Origin: Adonisia turfae CCMR0081
GTDB lineage: Bacteria; Cyanobacteriota; Cyanobacteriia; Phormidesmidales; Phormidesmidaceae
Assembly (NCBI RefSeq): GCF_011009555.1
Contig: NZ_QXHD01000004.1
Coordinates: forward strand, 1,826,416 to 1,890,042
DNA length: 63,627 bases
Direction: 5' to 3'
A model generated the notes under the pieces. It had not been told where the DNA came from and did no database searches. It saw only the letters and a list, made by a program, of their open reading frames with translations. Every line of letters begins with the position of its first letter. Position 1 is the stretch's first letter. Made by a program: the position numbers and the translations under genes. This document shows positions 54,387 to 63,253 of the stretch, one piece after another.

Positions 54387-55241
54387 TCAACGCTCCACTT
54401 GCTCCAGCGACAAATGAGGTGCCACTGGTTTAATCACCGGTATGGGTTTGGACAATTGATTAAATAACTCCCAAAGCACCTCATTAGCATCCGTTGTGGG
54501 TTGAGAGGACCGGGAAAGCAAAATATCGCGACACACCTGCCGAAACTCAGCATCATCCGCTGAAATGTGGATCCTCTCACGCTGACAAACCTGGGCAATC
54601 ATCAACTTAGGACGTAAGCTAAATTGCCCTTCAGGAGCCACGTGTCTAAAAAACTGCTGCACAATCCTAATCACCAAAGTGGCAGCATCATTAGAAATGC
54701 CCGCTAATTCTATTAACAGCTGCTGCTGAGTCAAAACATCTGGTTCCGACAAATGTATGGTGATCAAACGATCCAGTAATGCAGTTTGGGTGCCATAGGT
54801 ACCATAGTATTCTTCCGAATTCGAAGTAAAAATCACTCGAAATTCAGGATGAATGGAAACATACTCTGAGCCATGGTCACCAGTCAGCACTAGAATCCGC
54901 TCCTCTAAAGCAGATAACAAAGCCGTATTGAGCTCAGGGCGAGAACGATTAAATTCGTCATAGATCAGCGTCCAACCTTCGGCGCAAGCTAGCCTGAGCC
55001 AAGAGTCTTGCTGACCAGAAACAGTTAATTCATGACCACCGACAACTAGCAACATCGGACGCTTTCGACAGTCCGCTAAATGCATAGCTAACGTAGTTTT
55101 ACCAATTCCCGTTGGACCTTCCAAGTGAATGGAATAGCCAGACCGCAAATATCGCAGCGCCCGCTTCATAATCTGGCCAAGTGCAGCAGTCTTTACAAAC
55201 TGCTGAGGGCGCACCTGAATTACCGTGGACACCAAAGACAC
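54387..55241 (-). CDS. GvpN-like AAA+ ATPase without a gas-vesicle cluster
   Basis: 284 residues. The opening VIQVRPQQFVKTAALGQIMKRALRYLRSGY resembles GvpN. Walker A is HLEGPTGIGKTTLAMHL (about 39-55) and Walker B LIYDEFNRSRPELN (about 92-105), followed by LLSALEERILVL and sensor 1 VIFTSNSEEY. It is shorter than GvpN between Walker A and B: the ~45-residue segment with a GGENGY-type motif is largely lost. GvpN helps assemble gas vesicles. No other gvp gene is present, so the role here may differ (a MoxR-type remodelling ATPase). Confidence 0.75.
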   Translation of the reverse strand: MSLVSTVIQVRPQQFVKTAALGQIMKRALRYLRSGYSIHLEGPTGIGKTTLAMHLADCRKRPMLLVVGGHELTVSGQQDSWLRLACAEGWTLIYDEFNRSRPELNTALLSALEERILVLTGDHGSEYVSIHPEFRVIFTSNSEEYYGTYGTQTALLDRLITIHLSEPDVLTQQQLLIELAGISNDAATLVIRIVQQFFRHVAPEGQFSLRPKLMIAQVCQRERIHISADDAEFRQVCRDILLSRSSQPTTDANEVLWELFNQLSKPIPVIKPVAPHLSLEQVER

Positions 55242-55662
55242 CGATCCCTTGTAAGTGGAGTATGGGCTATAACGTGTACACTGCCCATAAAGATTAGCTA
55301 ATGCTGCTGTTAAAGATATCCCTATGAAAATGTTTCTACGTAGGAAGTGCCGATAGATAACTGAGAAGACCTACAAAAACATCTCAAAGATGAGCAACGG
55401 CATTTGCCTTAACATTCCCCAGTGGGGTATATCACTCTCTATTGTCCCCTCCCTAGGCCTATTCATAACCCAATAGGTGCTTTCCGCACTATTCAGGCTT
55501 AGCGTTATCTTTCGACTACTTAAGGAGCTACCGTCTGTTTTCCCAGACTTACTGATTCAGAGATCCCACTATTTTGCCAGGCCCACTGCTTTACAGGACC
55601 CACTGCTTTACAGGACCCACTGTTTTACAGGACCACTCGCCCCCGCTCGATTTGTCTAACTG
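55242..55662. other. intergenic region with a 17-bp tandem repeat
   Basis: A 421-base gap between divergent genes. Its right end carries four tandem 17-bp units (55565-55632). The rest has no recognised gene or RNA. Confidence 0.4.
55565..55632 (+). repeat. 17-bp tandem repeat, four units
   Basis: The unit CCCACTGCTTTACAGGA occurs at 55582 and 55599 identically, at 55616 with one change, and at 55565 in diverged form. The array ends 30 bases before the TPR gene start, so it lies in its promoter or leader. 17 bp is not a multiple of a helical turn. Confidence 0.75.
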
Positions 55663-56133
55663 ATGGATTCTGCCTACATTGAGCGCCTATTACAGGCATT
55701 AAAAGATTCAGATGAAACTGTTCGCAATCAAGCAACAGGTGAGTTCTGGCATATGTGGTTTCACCAAAAAGGGATGCAAGGGGCCAAGCGTTTGATTGAA
55801 AGTCAGACCCTAGTAGAAGCAGAGCGGAATGATGAAGCCAAAGCCATTCTCGATGAACTCATTGTGACTGAACCTGACTTTGCCGAAGCATGGAACCGCC
55901 GTGCCGTTTTGAATTACATGCTCGGCAAATACCCAGCGGCTATTAACGACTGTGAAAAAACCCTTGAGCTCGTCCCTTACCACTTTGGCGCACTCCATGG
56001 TCTAGGGCTATGTCATGCATCCATCGGTAACTATCTAGATGCTATTCAATGCTTTCGTCGCACCCTAGATATTCAGCCGTTTTCCTTAATCAATCAACGG
56101 CTAATTTTGGAATGTACGGCCAAATTAACCTGA
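55663..56133 (+). CDS. TPR-repeat protein
   Basis: 156 residues, soluble. The N-terminal helical segment (MDSAYIERLLQALKDSDETV) leads into two to three tetratricopeptide repeats, for example AEAWNRRAVLNYMLGKYPAA and FGALHGLGLCHASIGNYLDA (about 70-140). Cyanobacterial and plant chloroplast proteins of this size and arrangement exist, but no specific role is established to my knowledge. No signal peptide. Confidence 0.75.
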   Translation: MDSAYIERLLQALKDSDETVRNQATGEFWHMWFHQKGMQGAKRLIESQTLVEAERNDEAKAILDELIVTEPDFAEAWNRRAVLNYMLGKYPAAINDCEKTLELVPYHFGALHGLGLCHASIGNYLDAIQCFRRTLDIQPFSLINQRLILECTAKLT

Positions 56134-56270
56134 TGCGCTGGTGGATCTAAAGTTGCTGTCTAGTGAACCGTGTTTTTGAAATGTCGCCCAGACTGCGAGT
56201 AACCACTTGCATTTTGTGAGACCCTGACAAAATACAATAGGCAATAACTTTAAAATTCGCTTCACGACGT

Positions 56271-57497
56271 ATGCAAACCCTGACGCCCCCTTCTTCAAAT
56301 ACTGGTTTAAACGAACTGCTCGATACCAAAATTATTCGTCGCAAAACGCGTCCAGTGCCGGTTGGCAACGTCATCATTGGCGGCGGAGCTCCCGTCGTTG
56401 TGCAATCAATGATCAATGAGGACACCCTAGATATTGAAGGGTCCGTCGCCGCCATTCGCCGTCTGCATGAAATTGGCTGTGAAATTGTGCGCGTTACGGT
56501 TCCTAGCATAGCCCACGCTAAAGCCTTGGAAACCATCAAGGAGAAACTGGCAGCAACCTATCAAACAGTGCCTCTGGTGGCTGACGTACATCACAACGGC
56601 ATGAAAATTGCCTTGGAAGTTGCCAAACACGTTGACAACGTACGCATCAACCCCGGCCTTTACGTGTTTGAAAAGCCTAGCGATGACCGTACTGAGTACA
56701 CCCAGGCAGAATTTGATGCAATCGGTGAAAAAATCAGAGAAACCCTAGAGCCTTTGGTCATTGCCCTACGGGACCAAAACAAATCCATGCGCATTGGAGT
56801 CAACCACGGATCCTTAGCAGAACGCATGTTGTTCACCTATGGCGACACCCCTGAAGGCATGGTGGAATCGGCCCTGGAATTTATTCGTATTTGCGAATCC
56901 CTAAACTTCCATAATTTAGTGATTTCCCTCAAAGCCTCACGGGTACCTGTCATGCTGGCCGCCTATCGTCTCATGGCTCAACGCATGGATCAGCTAGACA
57001 TGGACTACCCGCTGCACTTGGGGGTGACTGAAGCTGGGGATGGAGAATATGGTCGAATTAAATCGACAGCCGGTATTGGCACTCTCCTAGCCGAAGGCAT
57101 TGGCGATACCATCCGTGTCTCTCTAACCGAAGCCCCTGAAAAAGAAATCCCAGTGTGCTATAGCATTTTGCAGGCCTTGGGCTTACGTAAAACCATGGTG
57201 GAGTACGTTGCCTGCCCATCCTGCGGGCGTACCTTATTTAATCTGGAAGAAGTTCTACACAAAGTACGCGCTGCAACTGACCATCTCACAGGATTAGATA
57301 TTGCTGTGATGGGCTGTATCGTTAACGGTCCAGGGGAAATGGCAGATGCTGATTACGGCTATGTGGGTAAAACGCCTGGATATATTTCCCTGTATAGAGG
57401 GCGTGAAGAAATCAAACGTGTGCCTGAAGAAAGCGGCGTAGAAGAATTAATTAACCTGATCAAGAGTGATGGTCGCTGGGTAGAGCCGGACAAATAA
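56271..57497 (+). CDS. ispG: (E)-4-hydroxy-3-methylbut-2-enyl-diphosphate synthase
   Basis: 408 residues. Conserved [20 protein letters not shown] and [10 protein letters not shown] open a TIM-barrel domain. The C-terminal [4Fe-4S] ligands are in [13 protein letters not shown] (two Cys, about 311-314) and [14 protein letters not shown] (Cys about 345). The enzyme performs the sixth step of the MEP isoprenoid pathway, using ferredoxin in cyanobacteria. A very strong hairpin follows. Confidence 0.97.
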   Translation: MQTLTPPSSNTGLNELLDTKIIRRKTRPVPVGNVIIGGGAPVVVQSMINEDTLDIEGSVAAIRRLHEIGCEIVRVTVPSIAHAKALETIKEKLAATYQTVPLVADVHHNGMKIALEVAKHVDNVRINPGLYVFEKPSDDRTEYTQAEFDAIGEKIRETLEPLVIALRDQNKSMRIGVNHGSLAERMLFTYGDTPEGMVESALEFIRICESLNFHNLVISLKASRVPVMLAAYRLMAQRMDQLDMDYPLHLGVTEAGDGEYGRIKSTAGIGTLLAEGIGDTIRVSLTEAPEKEIPVCYSILQALGLRKTMVEYVACPSCGRTLFNLEEVLHKVRAATDHLTGLDIAVMGCIVNGPGEMADADYGYVGKTPGYISLYRGREEIKRVPEESGVEELINLIKSDGRWVEPDK

Positions 57498-57535
57498 GTG
57501 ACATATCTGTAGAACAAATTACCGAGTACAGCATT

Positions 57536-57576
57536 CGGGGCTGTCATTTTTTCCTGAGGAAAAAATGACAGCCCCG
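57536..57576 (+). terminator. ispG terminator, long perfect stem
   Basis: CGGGGCTGTCATTTTTTCCT pairs with AGGAAAAAATGACAGCCCCG over 20 bases with practically no spacer, 38 bases after the ispG stop. Its T and A runs within the arms and its very high stability make it a likely transcript end. Confidence 0.7.
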
Positions 57577-57870
57577 GATATGTTTTAAGTACTGTTCAAG
57601 GAAAACTTCATCTCCAACTCATATCCATTTGTTAACTTGGAGCATAGAGCATGAGTCCAATGCACATTTAACCAGCCAAAAGCTAAGATTCCTTGCTAAA
57701 TCTACTTACCGATTCCCGAGAGGAGTTGCTAAGCTGCATAAAATAACTAAATATTTCTATACCCCCTGCGGCAGTTGAGCAAAGCCTATATATTTGATAA
57801 GGGGTGTGAGTTAGTTATTTTGGCCGTTTGACTAGTTTCGTATCGTCCTATTGTTCTGGATCTCTTTTTT
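57577..57870. other. intergenic region ahead of the processing protease
   Basis: 294 bases with no reading frame of interest. It presumably carries the promoter for the 57871 gene. No repeat was noticed. Confidence 0.3.
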
Positions 57871-59169
57871 ATGGCAACCAAGAAGCATGGCCTGATTTTG
57901 GGTGCAGCAGCGCTAGCAAGCATGGCTGTTGTCGTTGCAGGAACAAGCATTCACTGGTCTCAAAGTCAGGCGTTCTTTAAAGAGAGCCCGAAAGAGGTTA
58001 TTGATGAAGTTTGGCAACTGATCGATCACGAATACGTCGACGAAACATTCAACGATCAAGACTGGCTAGCGATTCGCAACGACTATCTCAACCGTGACTA
58101 CACAGATAGCACCGCGGCTTATGATGCCATCCGCGAGATGCTGGATTCTTTGGATGACCCCTATACTCGCTTCATGGATCCCCAAGAATTCCGCAATATG
58201 CAAATTGACACTTCGGGTGAGCTAACGGGTGTGGGCATCCAAATTTCCCAGGAGGAAGAAACAGAAGAAATCATCGTCGTTTCTCCCATTGAAGATACGC
58301 CGGCATTTGAGGCAGGAGTCCGCTCTGGAGATATTATTACCGGTATTGACGGAGAATCGACCGAAGGCATGGATCTAAGCGATGCGGTTAATTTGATCCG
58401 AGGTCCAGTGAATTCTGAGGTGACATTAACGGTCATCCGTGATGGTGAGCAGATAAACTTTGATCTTGTGCGTGCCCGCATCGAGATTCATCCTGTACGC
58501 TTTGCATATCATCCTGAACAGGAAGGTGGTGTTGGCTATATTCGTCTGACGCAGTTTAGTGCAAATGCGGCTTCTGAGATGCGTGAGGCGATTCAGGAAC
58601 TAGAGCTACGGGATGTGACTGGCTACGTAATGGATTTACGTTCTAATCCGGGTGGATTACTTTACTCCAGTATTGATATTTCTCGCATGTGGCTCAGCGA
58701 CGGCACCATCGTTTCAACCGTGAACCGTGAAGGTACCGTTGATGAGAATGTGGCCAGTGACCGCGCACTAACCGATAAGCCCCTGGTTGTATTGGTTGAC
58801 GGTGGCTCTGCCAGTGCTAGTGAGATTCTGTCCGGAGCACTACAGGATAATAATCGAGCGGTATTGGTGGGTACGAAAACCTTCGGCAAAGGTTTAGTGC
58901 AATCGGTCCGGGGACTTGGAGATGGGTCAGGGATTGCAGTGACCATTGCTAAGTACCTCACACCCAGCGGTCGCGATATCAATACCCTGGGCATTGAACC
59001 TGACTTTACCGTTGAGCTTAGTGATGATGAGCGGGAATATCTGAGTGAAGACCGTGAACGGATTGGGACAGAAGAAGACCCTCAATACGCTAAAGCAATT
59101 GAAGTCTTAAACGATATCATTCGTGGCCAGCGAGAAGCAGCGAATGCTGGAGTAGTTTCGGTTAATTAA
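57871..59169 (+). CDS. C-terminal processing peptidase (S41, Ctp family)
   Basis: 432 residues. An N-terminal membrane segment or signal (LGAAALASMAVVVAGTSI, about 8-27) targets it to thylakoid lumen or periplasm. A PDZ domain lies at about 115-200 (LTGVGIQISQEEE; GVRSGDIITGIDG). The Ser-Lys catalytic dyad is in VDGGSASASEIL (Ser about 314) and GTKTFGKGLVQ (Lys about 339). Ctp proteases trim C-termini; CtpA processes the D1 protein of photosystem II. Which paralogue this is cannot be fixed from the sequence. Confidence 0.92.
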   Translation: MATKKHGLILGAAALASMAVVVAGTSIHWSQSQAFFKESPKEVIDEVWQLIDHEYVDETFNDQDWLAIRNDYLNRDYTDSTAAYDAIREMLDSLDDPYTRFMDPQEFRNMQIDTSGELTGVGIQISQEEETEEIIVVSPIEDTPAFEAGVRSGDIITGIDGESTEGMDLSDAVNLIRGPVNSEVTLTVIRDGEQINFDLVRARIEIHPVRFAYHPEQEGGVGYIRLTQFSANAASEMREAIQELELRDVTGYVMDLRSNPGGLLYSSIDISRMWLSDGTIVSTVNREGTVDENVASDRALTDKPLVVLVDGGSASASEILSGALQDNNRAVLVGTKTFGKGLVQSVRGLGDGSGIAVTIAKYLTPSGRDINTLGIEPDFTVELSDDEREYLSEDRERIGTEEDPQYAKAIEVLNDIIRGQREAANAGVVSVN

Positions 59170-59182
59170 AAGCTGTCACTCT

Positions 59183-59416
59183 CTATTTAGGCAAACATTT
59201 ACCAGCTCGAATGAGCCCCACACGTTTGGCTATTGCTTCAGCTCGACTAACAAATGGCCCCCACATTTGTGGGGAATCACCTCGTTGAGCGAGTTCAGCC
59301 TGACTAAAAATTTCACAGTGTCCGTCAGTTTGCTTTATCACGTGCCAGGAGTCGGATTCCTGGGTATTTTGAGTGTCTTCAGGTGTTTCAGCAGCCATAG
59401 TTTTCTGAACAGACAT
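59183..59416 (-). CDS. small protein of the CDF-pgsA operon, function unknown
   Basis: 77 residues with no membrane segment. The core is SWHVIKQTDGHCEIFSQAEL, then WGPFVSRAEAIAKRVGLIRAGKC. It starts four bases after the pgsA stop, so it is the third gene of a tight operon. A shorter form from a second ATG (MAAETP) is possible. The WGPF...EAIAKR pattern looks like a small conserved cyanobacterial family, but I cannot name it. Confidence 0.6.
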   Translation of the reverse strand: MSVQKTMAAETPEDTQNTQESDSWHVIKQTDGHCEIFSQAELAQRGDSPQMWGPFVSRAEAIAKRVGLIRAGKCLPK

Positions 59417-59420
59417 CAGT

Positions 59421-59954
59421 TCATGACTTACCCGTAACTTTTCTAGCCGTGAGATAGATTAGGCCGGACCACCAGGTCAATCCTACAGCTAGCCAGAATA
59501 TACTCAGGGCTGGTAGAGGATATTGCTGGGATATGGGTGAAATCAGGAGTGCGATCGCAACAATCTGCACCACTGTTTTCACCTTACCCCACATATTGGC
59601 TCCTGTAATCGTCGCCTGCCCTACACGCCAACCGGCAATGGTTAACTCCCGGGCCAAAATCAAAAATACGCCCCAAGCAGGTACCGTTCCTAGTTGCACC
59701 AAGACCATTAACGGAGCCAGCACCAATAATTTATCCACCAGCGGATCTAAAAACTTTCCCAGGTCAGTCACCTGATTAAGACGTCGTGCTAAATAACCGT
59801 CCAGCCAGTCAGTACAAGCCGCTAGCAGAAACACAACCACTGCCCACCAACGATTGTTAGTCGAGGGCGAGGGACTTGCCAGCAAGCCAAACACTAAGGG
59901 AATCGCCATCAGTCGAGAAACAGTAATCCATGTAGGTAAATTCATGGGGCTCAC
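59421..59954 (-). CDS. pgsA: CDP-diacylglycerol--glycerol-3-phosphate 3-phosphatidyltransferase
   Basis: 177 residues with four to five membrane helices. It has the CDP-alcohol phosphotransferase motif D-G-x2-A-R-x8-G-x3-D-x3-D, seen as DGYLARRLNQVTDLGKFLD (about 49-67). Makes phosphatidylglycerol phosphate, precursor of phosphatidylglycerol, the only phospholipid of thylakoids. Its ATG overlaps the end of the CDF gene by four bases, giving translational coupling. Confidence 0.94.
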   Translation of the reverse strand: MSPMNLPTWITVSRLMAIPLVFGLLASPSPSTNNRWWAVVVFLLAACTDWLDGYLARRLNQVTDLGKFLDPLVDKLLVLAPLMVLVQLGTVPAWGVFLILARELTIAGWRVGQATITGANMWGKVKTVVQIVAIALLISPISQQYPLPALSIFWLAVGLTWWSGLIYLTARKVTGKS

Positions 59955-60856
59955 CGATAGCTAATATAATCTTCCCGATAGTTCGGCGGCTCGACATGAA
60001 TGGTGACCCGAATTGGCCCAAACACCTTCTCTAGTTTCTGTTCAACCACTTCAGTAATATCGTGGGCACTGACCACATCTTTGGGTTCCACAATCAAATG
60101 CATATCAATAAATACCTGGCGACCCAAGAGGCCTCGTGAAGCAATGCTATGACAGTTCAAAACCCCAGGTACTCGCATTACTTCTCGATGGATTGCCTCT
60201 GGCGCAATGGCCATTTCATCCACTAGCCAGGGTAAATTTGCCGACAACACCACCCAGCCACTATGCAACACCAACACTGCCACCGGCAATGCCATCACAA
60301 TATCTAACCAACCCAGCCCTCGCCACACCCCGATCAGACCCGCAATGACAACAATGGTGATCCAGATGTCACTCATCGTGTGGTGCGCATCAGCGATCAG
60401 CAGTTTGCTACCCAAACGCATGCCCACCCTGCGCTCATAAACAGCCACAATGATATTGATGCCCAATACCAACAACATGAGCCAAAGAGCTATAGGGGTA
60501 AGGATCACGGGGTCAGATCCCATCAACAAACGTTCAAACGCACCCCTCAAAATTTCAAAACAGGCAATTCCCAAAAAAGCCGCAATCCCTAAGGCACCGA
60601 CAGCTTCATATTTCTGATGGCCATAGGGATGCTCTCGATCAGGCTCTGGAGAGGCTAACTGATTGGTCACCAATCCCAAAATGTTGTTGGCACTATCGGT
60701 AACACTGTGCAGCGCATCAGCCAACAAACTCAAGGACCCTGTCCAAAAACCGACCAGTACCTTGAGAAGCAGAACCAATACATTAAGAAGCAGGGTGATT
60801 AGCAAGACCTGCCTCACTTCAGACCGATAGCTAACACCAGATACTTCAGTAGACAT
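59951..60856 (-). CDS. cation diffusion facilitator (CDF) family transporter
   Basis: 301 residues. Six membrane helices, with metal-binding HxxxD-type motifs in TM2 (LADALHSVTDS) and TM5 (ADAHHTMSDIW), the first preceded by SLSLLAD. A C-terminal ferredoxin-like domain (about 210-295) ends in RVTIHVEPP. Such proton antiporters export zinc, iron, manganese or similar metals; the substrate is unclear. First gene of the operon with pgsA. Confidence 0.92.
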   Translation of the reverse strand: MSTEVSGVSYRSEVRQVLLITLLLNVLVLLLKVLVGFWTGSLSLLADALHSVTDSANNILGLVTNQLASPEPDREHPYGHQKYEAVGALGIAAFLGIACFEILRGAFERLLMGSDPVILTPIALWLMLLVLGINIIVAVYERRVGMRLGSKLLIADAHHTMSDIWITIVVIAGLIGVWRGLGWLDIVMALPVAVLVLHSGWVVLSANLPWLVDEMAIAPEAIHREVMRVPGVLNCHSIASRGLLGRQVFIDMHLIVEPKDVVSAHDITEVVEQKLEKVFGPIRVTIHVEPPNYREDYISYR

Positions 60857-60930
60857 GCACGACTTCTCCGCAGCATGTTTAATAGTAGCGAAGGACGTTC
60901 CCCTATGGCGTAATGCTTAACGCTAAAATT

Positions 60931-61443
60931 CTAAGCTGCTTGCTGCTGCTGCAATTGCAGACCATGCATATGGGCAAACAACTGCCAGCAGTAAGACTCT
61001 GGTAAACCACAGGTAAGAGCTCCTCTCATGACCACATCAAAATACCAATCACTGGGAGCATGCTCATGCCCCAACTTCTCTAACACAGTGTAGGTACGTG
61101 TGTTAGAGAACGTCTTACCTCGACATTCGATAGTGACTGGGTGGTGCACATAGCCTTCTTCACGGTGATCAAGCAGCGCACTTAAATGCCAGGGCAATGA
61201 GTACAATACTCCGTGCACCGTTGCACCGGGGGTGTGCATAATGTCTAAAACACCGCACTGACGACGGCGCGAGTATCGAAAAAAGCCAAGCCGATAGCCC
61301 TTTAGCTGGGCTGGTCCAATCACATAGGGATGGGTGTTTTCCCGCAAAGAGCGCTTGAGATCGACAGGACACATACATGACCCATAGGCAAAATAGTAAA
61401 ACTGCTCAGAGTTTCCATGGATCATTGTTATTGCCACAGTCAA
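60931..61443 (-). CDS. gamma-glutamylcyclotransferase-like (AIG2/GGCT) protein
   Basis: 170 residues. It has the YFAYGSCMCPVDLKRSL substrate loop (about 16-32), GYRLGFFRYSRRR, HGVLYSLPWHLSALLDHREE (the acidic catalytic residue is probably one of the Glu here) and GYVHHPVTIE. The family opens gamma-glutamyl amines or acts on related substrates. Two cysteines replace usual residues after YGS (CMC), a possible subfamily mark. Confidence 0.82.
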   Translation of the reverse strand: MTVAITMIHGNSEQFYYFAYGSCMCPVDLKRSLRENTHPYVIGPAQLKGYRLGFFRYSRRRQCGVLDIMHTPGATVHGVLYSLPWHLSALLDHREEGYVHHPVTIECRGKTFSNTRTYTVLEKLGHEHAPSDWYFDVVMRGALTCGLPESYCWQLFAHMHGLQLQQQQAA

Positions 61444-61625
61444 TCTCCCTTATCAACCTCAGAAAATTCAGTAAGTTCAGCCAGCTTACTCAAAACTTAC
61501 AAATTTAAATGTACGAATATGACAAGAATTTAACAGAGATGGCTGGGGAAATAGAAAATCACAACAATTCCACACGATTTTATAGACTTAGAAAGTAGTT
61601 CTATCAACCTCCATGCCACACATCC

Positions 61626-61787
61626 ATGCCATTCATTGTCGGCCTAATCATTCTGCTGATCAGCCTGCCATTATGCTTTGCCATTGATGGTCTAGCGCAT
61701 TTGACGCCTACTCTGTCAACAATGCCACTATGGCTGTGGCTGATCGTTGGCTCAATTCTATTGAGTTGGTTAATGAAGGATAGCTAA
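61626..61787 (+). CDS. possible 53-residue two-helix membrane protein
   Basis: Open frame MPFIVGLIILLISLPLCFAI, then a polar turn with Asp, His and Pro, then MPLWLWLIVGSILLSWLM and KDS. The two hydrophobic helices and short basic/acid end look like a genuine small membrane protein, but there is no clear ribosome-binding site. A minus-strand frame overlaps its end. Unrecognised. Confidence 0.4.
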   Translation: MPFIVGLIILLISLPLCFAIDGLAHLTPTLSTMPLWLWLIVGSILLSWLMKDS

Positions 61788-62002
61788 TGGCAGAAATACT
61801 TGAGACAGGATAATTTACTTGCCATTGCGGATCCTCAGGAGGATTTAATCGGAAACAATAATGTAGAGCAAGCTTTCTAGATCGCTTCATTTCCTGAAGC
61901 AGTAACAGCATTTGCTTAATCCCTAACAAAGCAACTAATCCTAAACCGAGCAAGTAAGCTACTCTCTATACAAAGCTGTGTATAAACACGTCATCACAAG
62001 CC

Positions 62003-62329
62003 ATGGCCAAGAACTTCGATTTAGAGCAATTAGAACAGCTTGCTGGAGGAGATAAAGCCTTTGAAAAAGAACTTTTGAGGATGTTTGTAGGGGATACTGA
62101 AAATAGTCTGACTCAGCTGACAACAGCACTCTCTACGGACAATCCAGTCGCTGTACAAGAGCTAGCACACTATATCAAAGGGGCCAGCGCAAACGTTGGT
62201 GCCACTGGGATGTCTAAAACTGCTGCCAAGCTTGAGATGCTGGCTAAGCAAGGCAACCTGAAAAATGCGGCCAATCACATAAGACAGTTACAAGCGCTAC
62301 ACCAAGAAGTAAAGCGGTTAGCGCGTTAG
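62003..62329 (+). CDS. HPt (histidine phosphotransfer) domain protein
   Basis: 108 residues, all helical, a single HPt domain. The phosphorylatable His is in QELAHYIKGASANVGATGM (about residue 55); the HxxKGxSxNxG pattern is canonical. Relays phosphate between hybrid histidine kinases and response regulators, presumably those encoded elsewhere. Convergent with the bactofilin gene and separated from it by a strong terminator. Confidence 0.9.
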   Translation: MAKNFDLEQLEQLAGGDKAFEKELLRMFVGDTENSLTQLTTALSTDNPVAVQELAHYIKGASANVGATGMSKTAAKLEMLAKQGNLKNAANHIRQLQALHQEVKRLAR

Positions 62330-62365
62330 AGTATCATATTTACTACTTATTTTATCTAACACTGA

Positions 62366-62404
62366 AATGCCCAACTGTAGTCCCTGTGACTACAGTTGGG
62401 CATT
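62366..62404. terminator. bidirectional terminator between HPt and bactofilin genes
   Basis: The 17-base arms AATGCCCAACTGTAGTC and GACTACAGTTGGGCATT pair perfectly around CCTGT. It lies 37 bases after the HPt stop and 32 bases before the bactofilin stop. It has A-rich and T-rich flanks, suited to both directions. Confidence 0.75.
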
Positions 62405-62435
62405 CAGGCTATTAATAACGCTGCGTTGACTGCAC

Positions 62436-62852
62436 CTAGGCAGATGTACGACTCTCAGTAGGTTCGGTGGTGCCGTAAAGTTCTGGTAGATCACGTGATG
62501 GTGGTAGTGTCCGTGATTCCCGAGTCTCAATGTATCCTGTGTAGTAAGCCCCCGGTTCTATCTCCAAGGAACCTGCCACTACATCGCCTTCTAAACGGGC
62601 TGTACCGCTTAACATCAGCTTACCTTCAGCAAATACTCGCGCTTTCAGTACACCCTGAACCACAATGTCGTGAGCACGCACCTCCTGGCCTTCTACCAGG
62701 CCAGTTTTAGAAATTTCCAGGTCTCCCTGTATATCAACAATTCCGTGAACAATGCCATCAACAACTAACTTGCCTTCGGCATGAACGTTGCCCTCTAATT
62801 CACATGTTCTGCTGAGATAGGTAAAACTAGTCGCTGGCTTTCGCTTGAACAT
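62436..62852 (-). CDS. bactofilin (polymer-forming cytoskeletal protein)
   Basis: 138 residues from ATG 62852 (MFKRKPATSFTYLSRT). The longer frame upstream (27 extra residues rich in Cys, Arg and Phe) does not look like bactofilin. The core is a beta-helix with repeating VxG-x-I/V turns: LEGNVHAEGKLVVDGIVHGIVDIQGDLEI and similar up to GDVVAGSLEIEPGAYYTGYI (about 20-110). The tail is proline/serine-rich. Bactofilins form filaments at the membrane and shape cells or localise proteins. Confidence 0.88.
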   Translation of the reverse strand: MFKRKPATSFTYLSRTCELEGNVHAEGKLVVDGIVHGIVDIQGDLEISKTGLVEGQEVRAHDIVVQGVLKARVFAEGKLMLSGTARLEGDVVAGSLEIEPGAYYTGYIETRESRTLPPSRDLPELYGTTEPTESRTSA

Positions 62853-63253
62853 AAACACAGTAATCAGTACCCGTACGGTTGGACAGCAGTAAAAAATGAA
62901 AGCTCTACCACGGGGTAAGGCCCCCAGATGCACACTTAAGCTAAATTTTGGCTATTGAACCATACAATCAAAACTCTAAACTCTAACCATCTACTGGCTG
63001 GACAACGACTAAGCAGACTGCTGCTTCTGAAAAGTTAAGCCTTTCCTTGCCTAAACTCTAGCATCAGTTTTTGATTCAGACTGTCGCTCAAGCTATTTGT
63101 TTACTTGGTTTTTTATACAGGGGGGTGCAAGATTCGTCTATAGGCACAGACAATCACCGCGAACGAAAAGCATGGCCTATGGCCTACATAAATTCCCAGG
63201 TAAGCATTCCATGACTTTTTTTGAAACAATCTATCTAGAACACTTGTGTGGGA
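62853..63253. other. intergenic region without a recognised gene
   Basis: About 400 bases including the bactofilin promoter side. It contains a short AACTCTAAACTCTAA repeat near 62970. Nothing else is recognisable. Confidence 0.3.

Noticed and set aside
55565..55632. 17-bp repeats as a CRISPR array
   Set aside because: The units follow each other without spacers, so this is a simple tandem repeat.
61708..61953. 81-residue frame on the minus strand between the GGCT-like and HPt genes
   Set aside because: It needs a TTG start, has a hydrophobic start but then unlikely sequence, and overlaps the small two-helix frame. There is no family match.
62853..62933. N-terminal extension of the bactofilin
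   Set aside because: The 27 extra residues include Cys, Phe and Arg patterns unlike bactofilins. MFKRKPATSF is the usual type of start.
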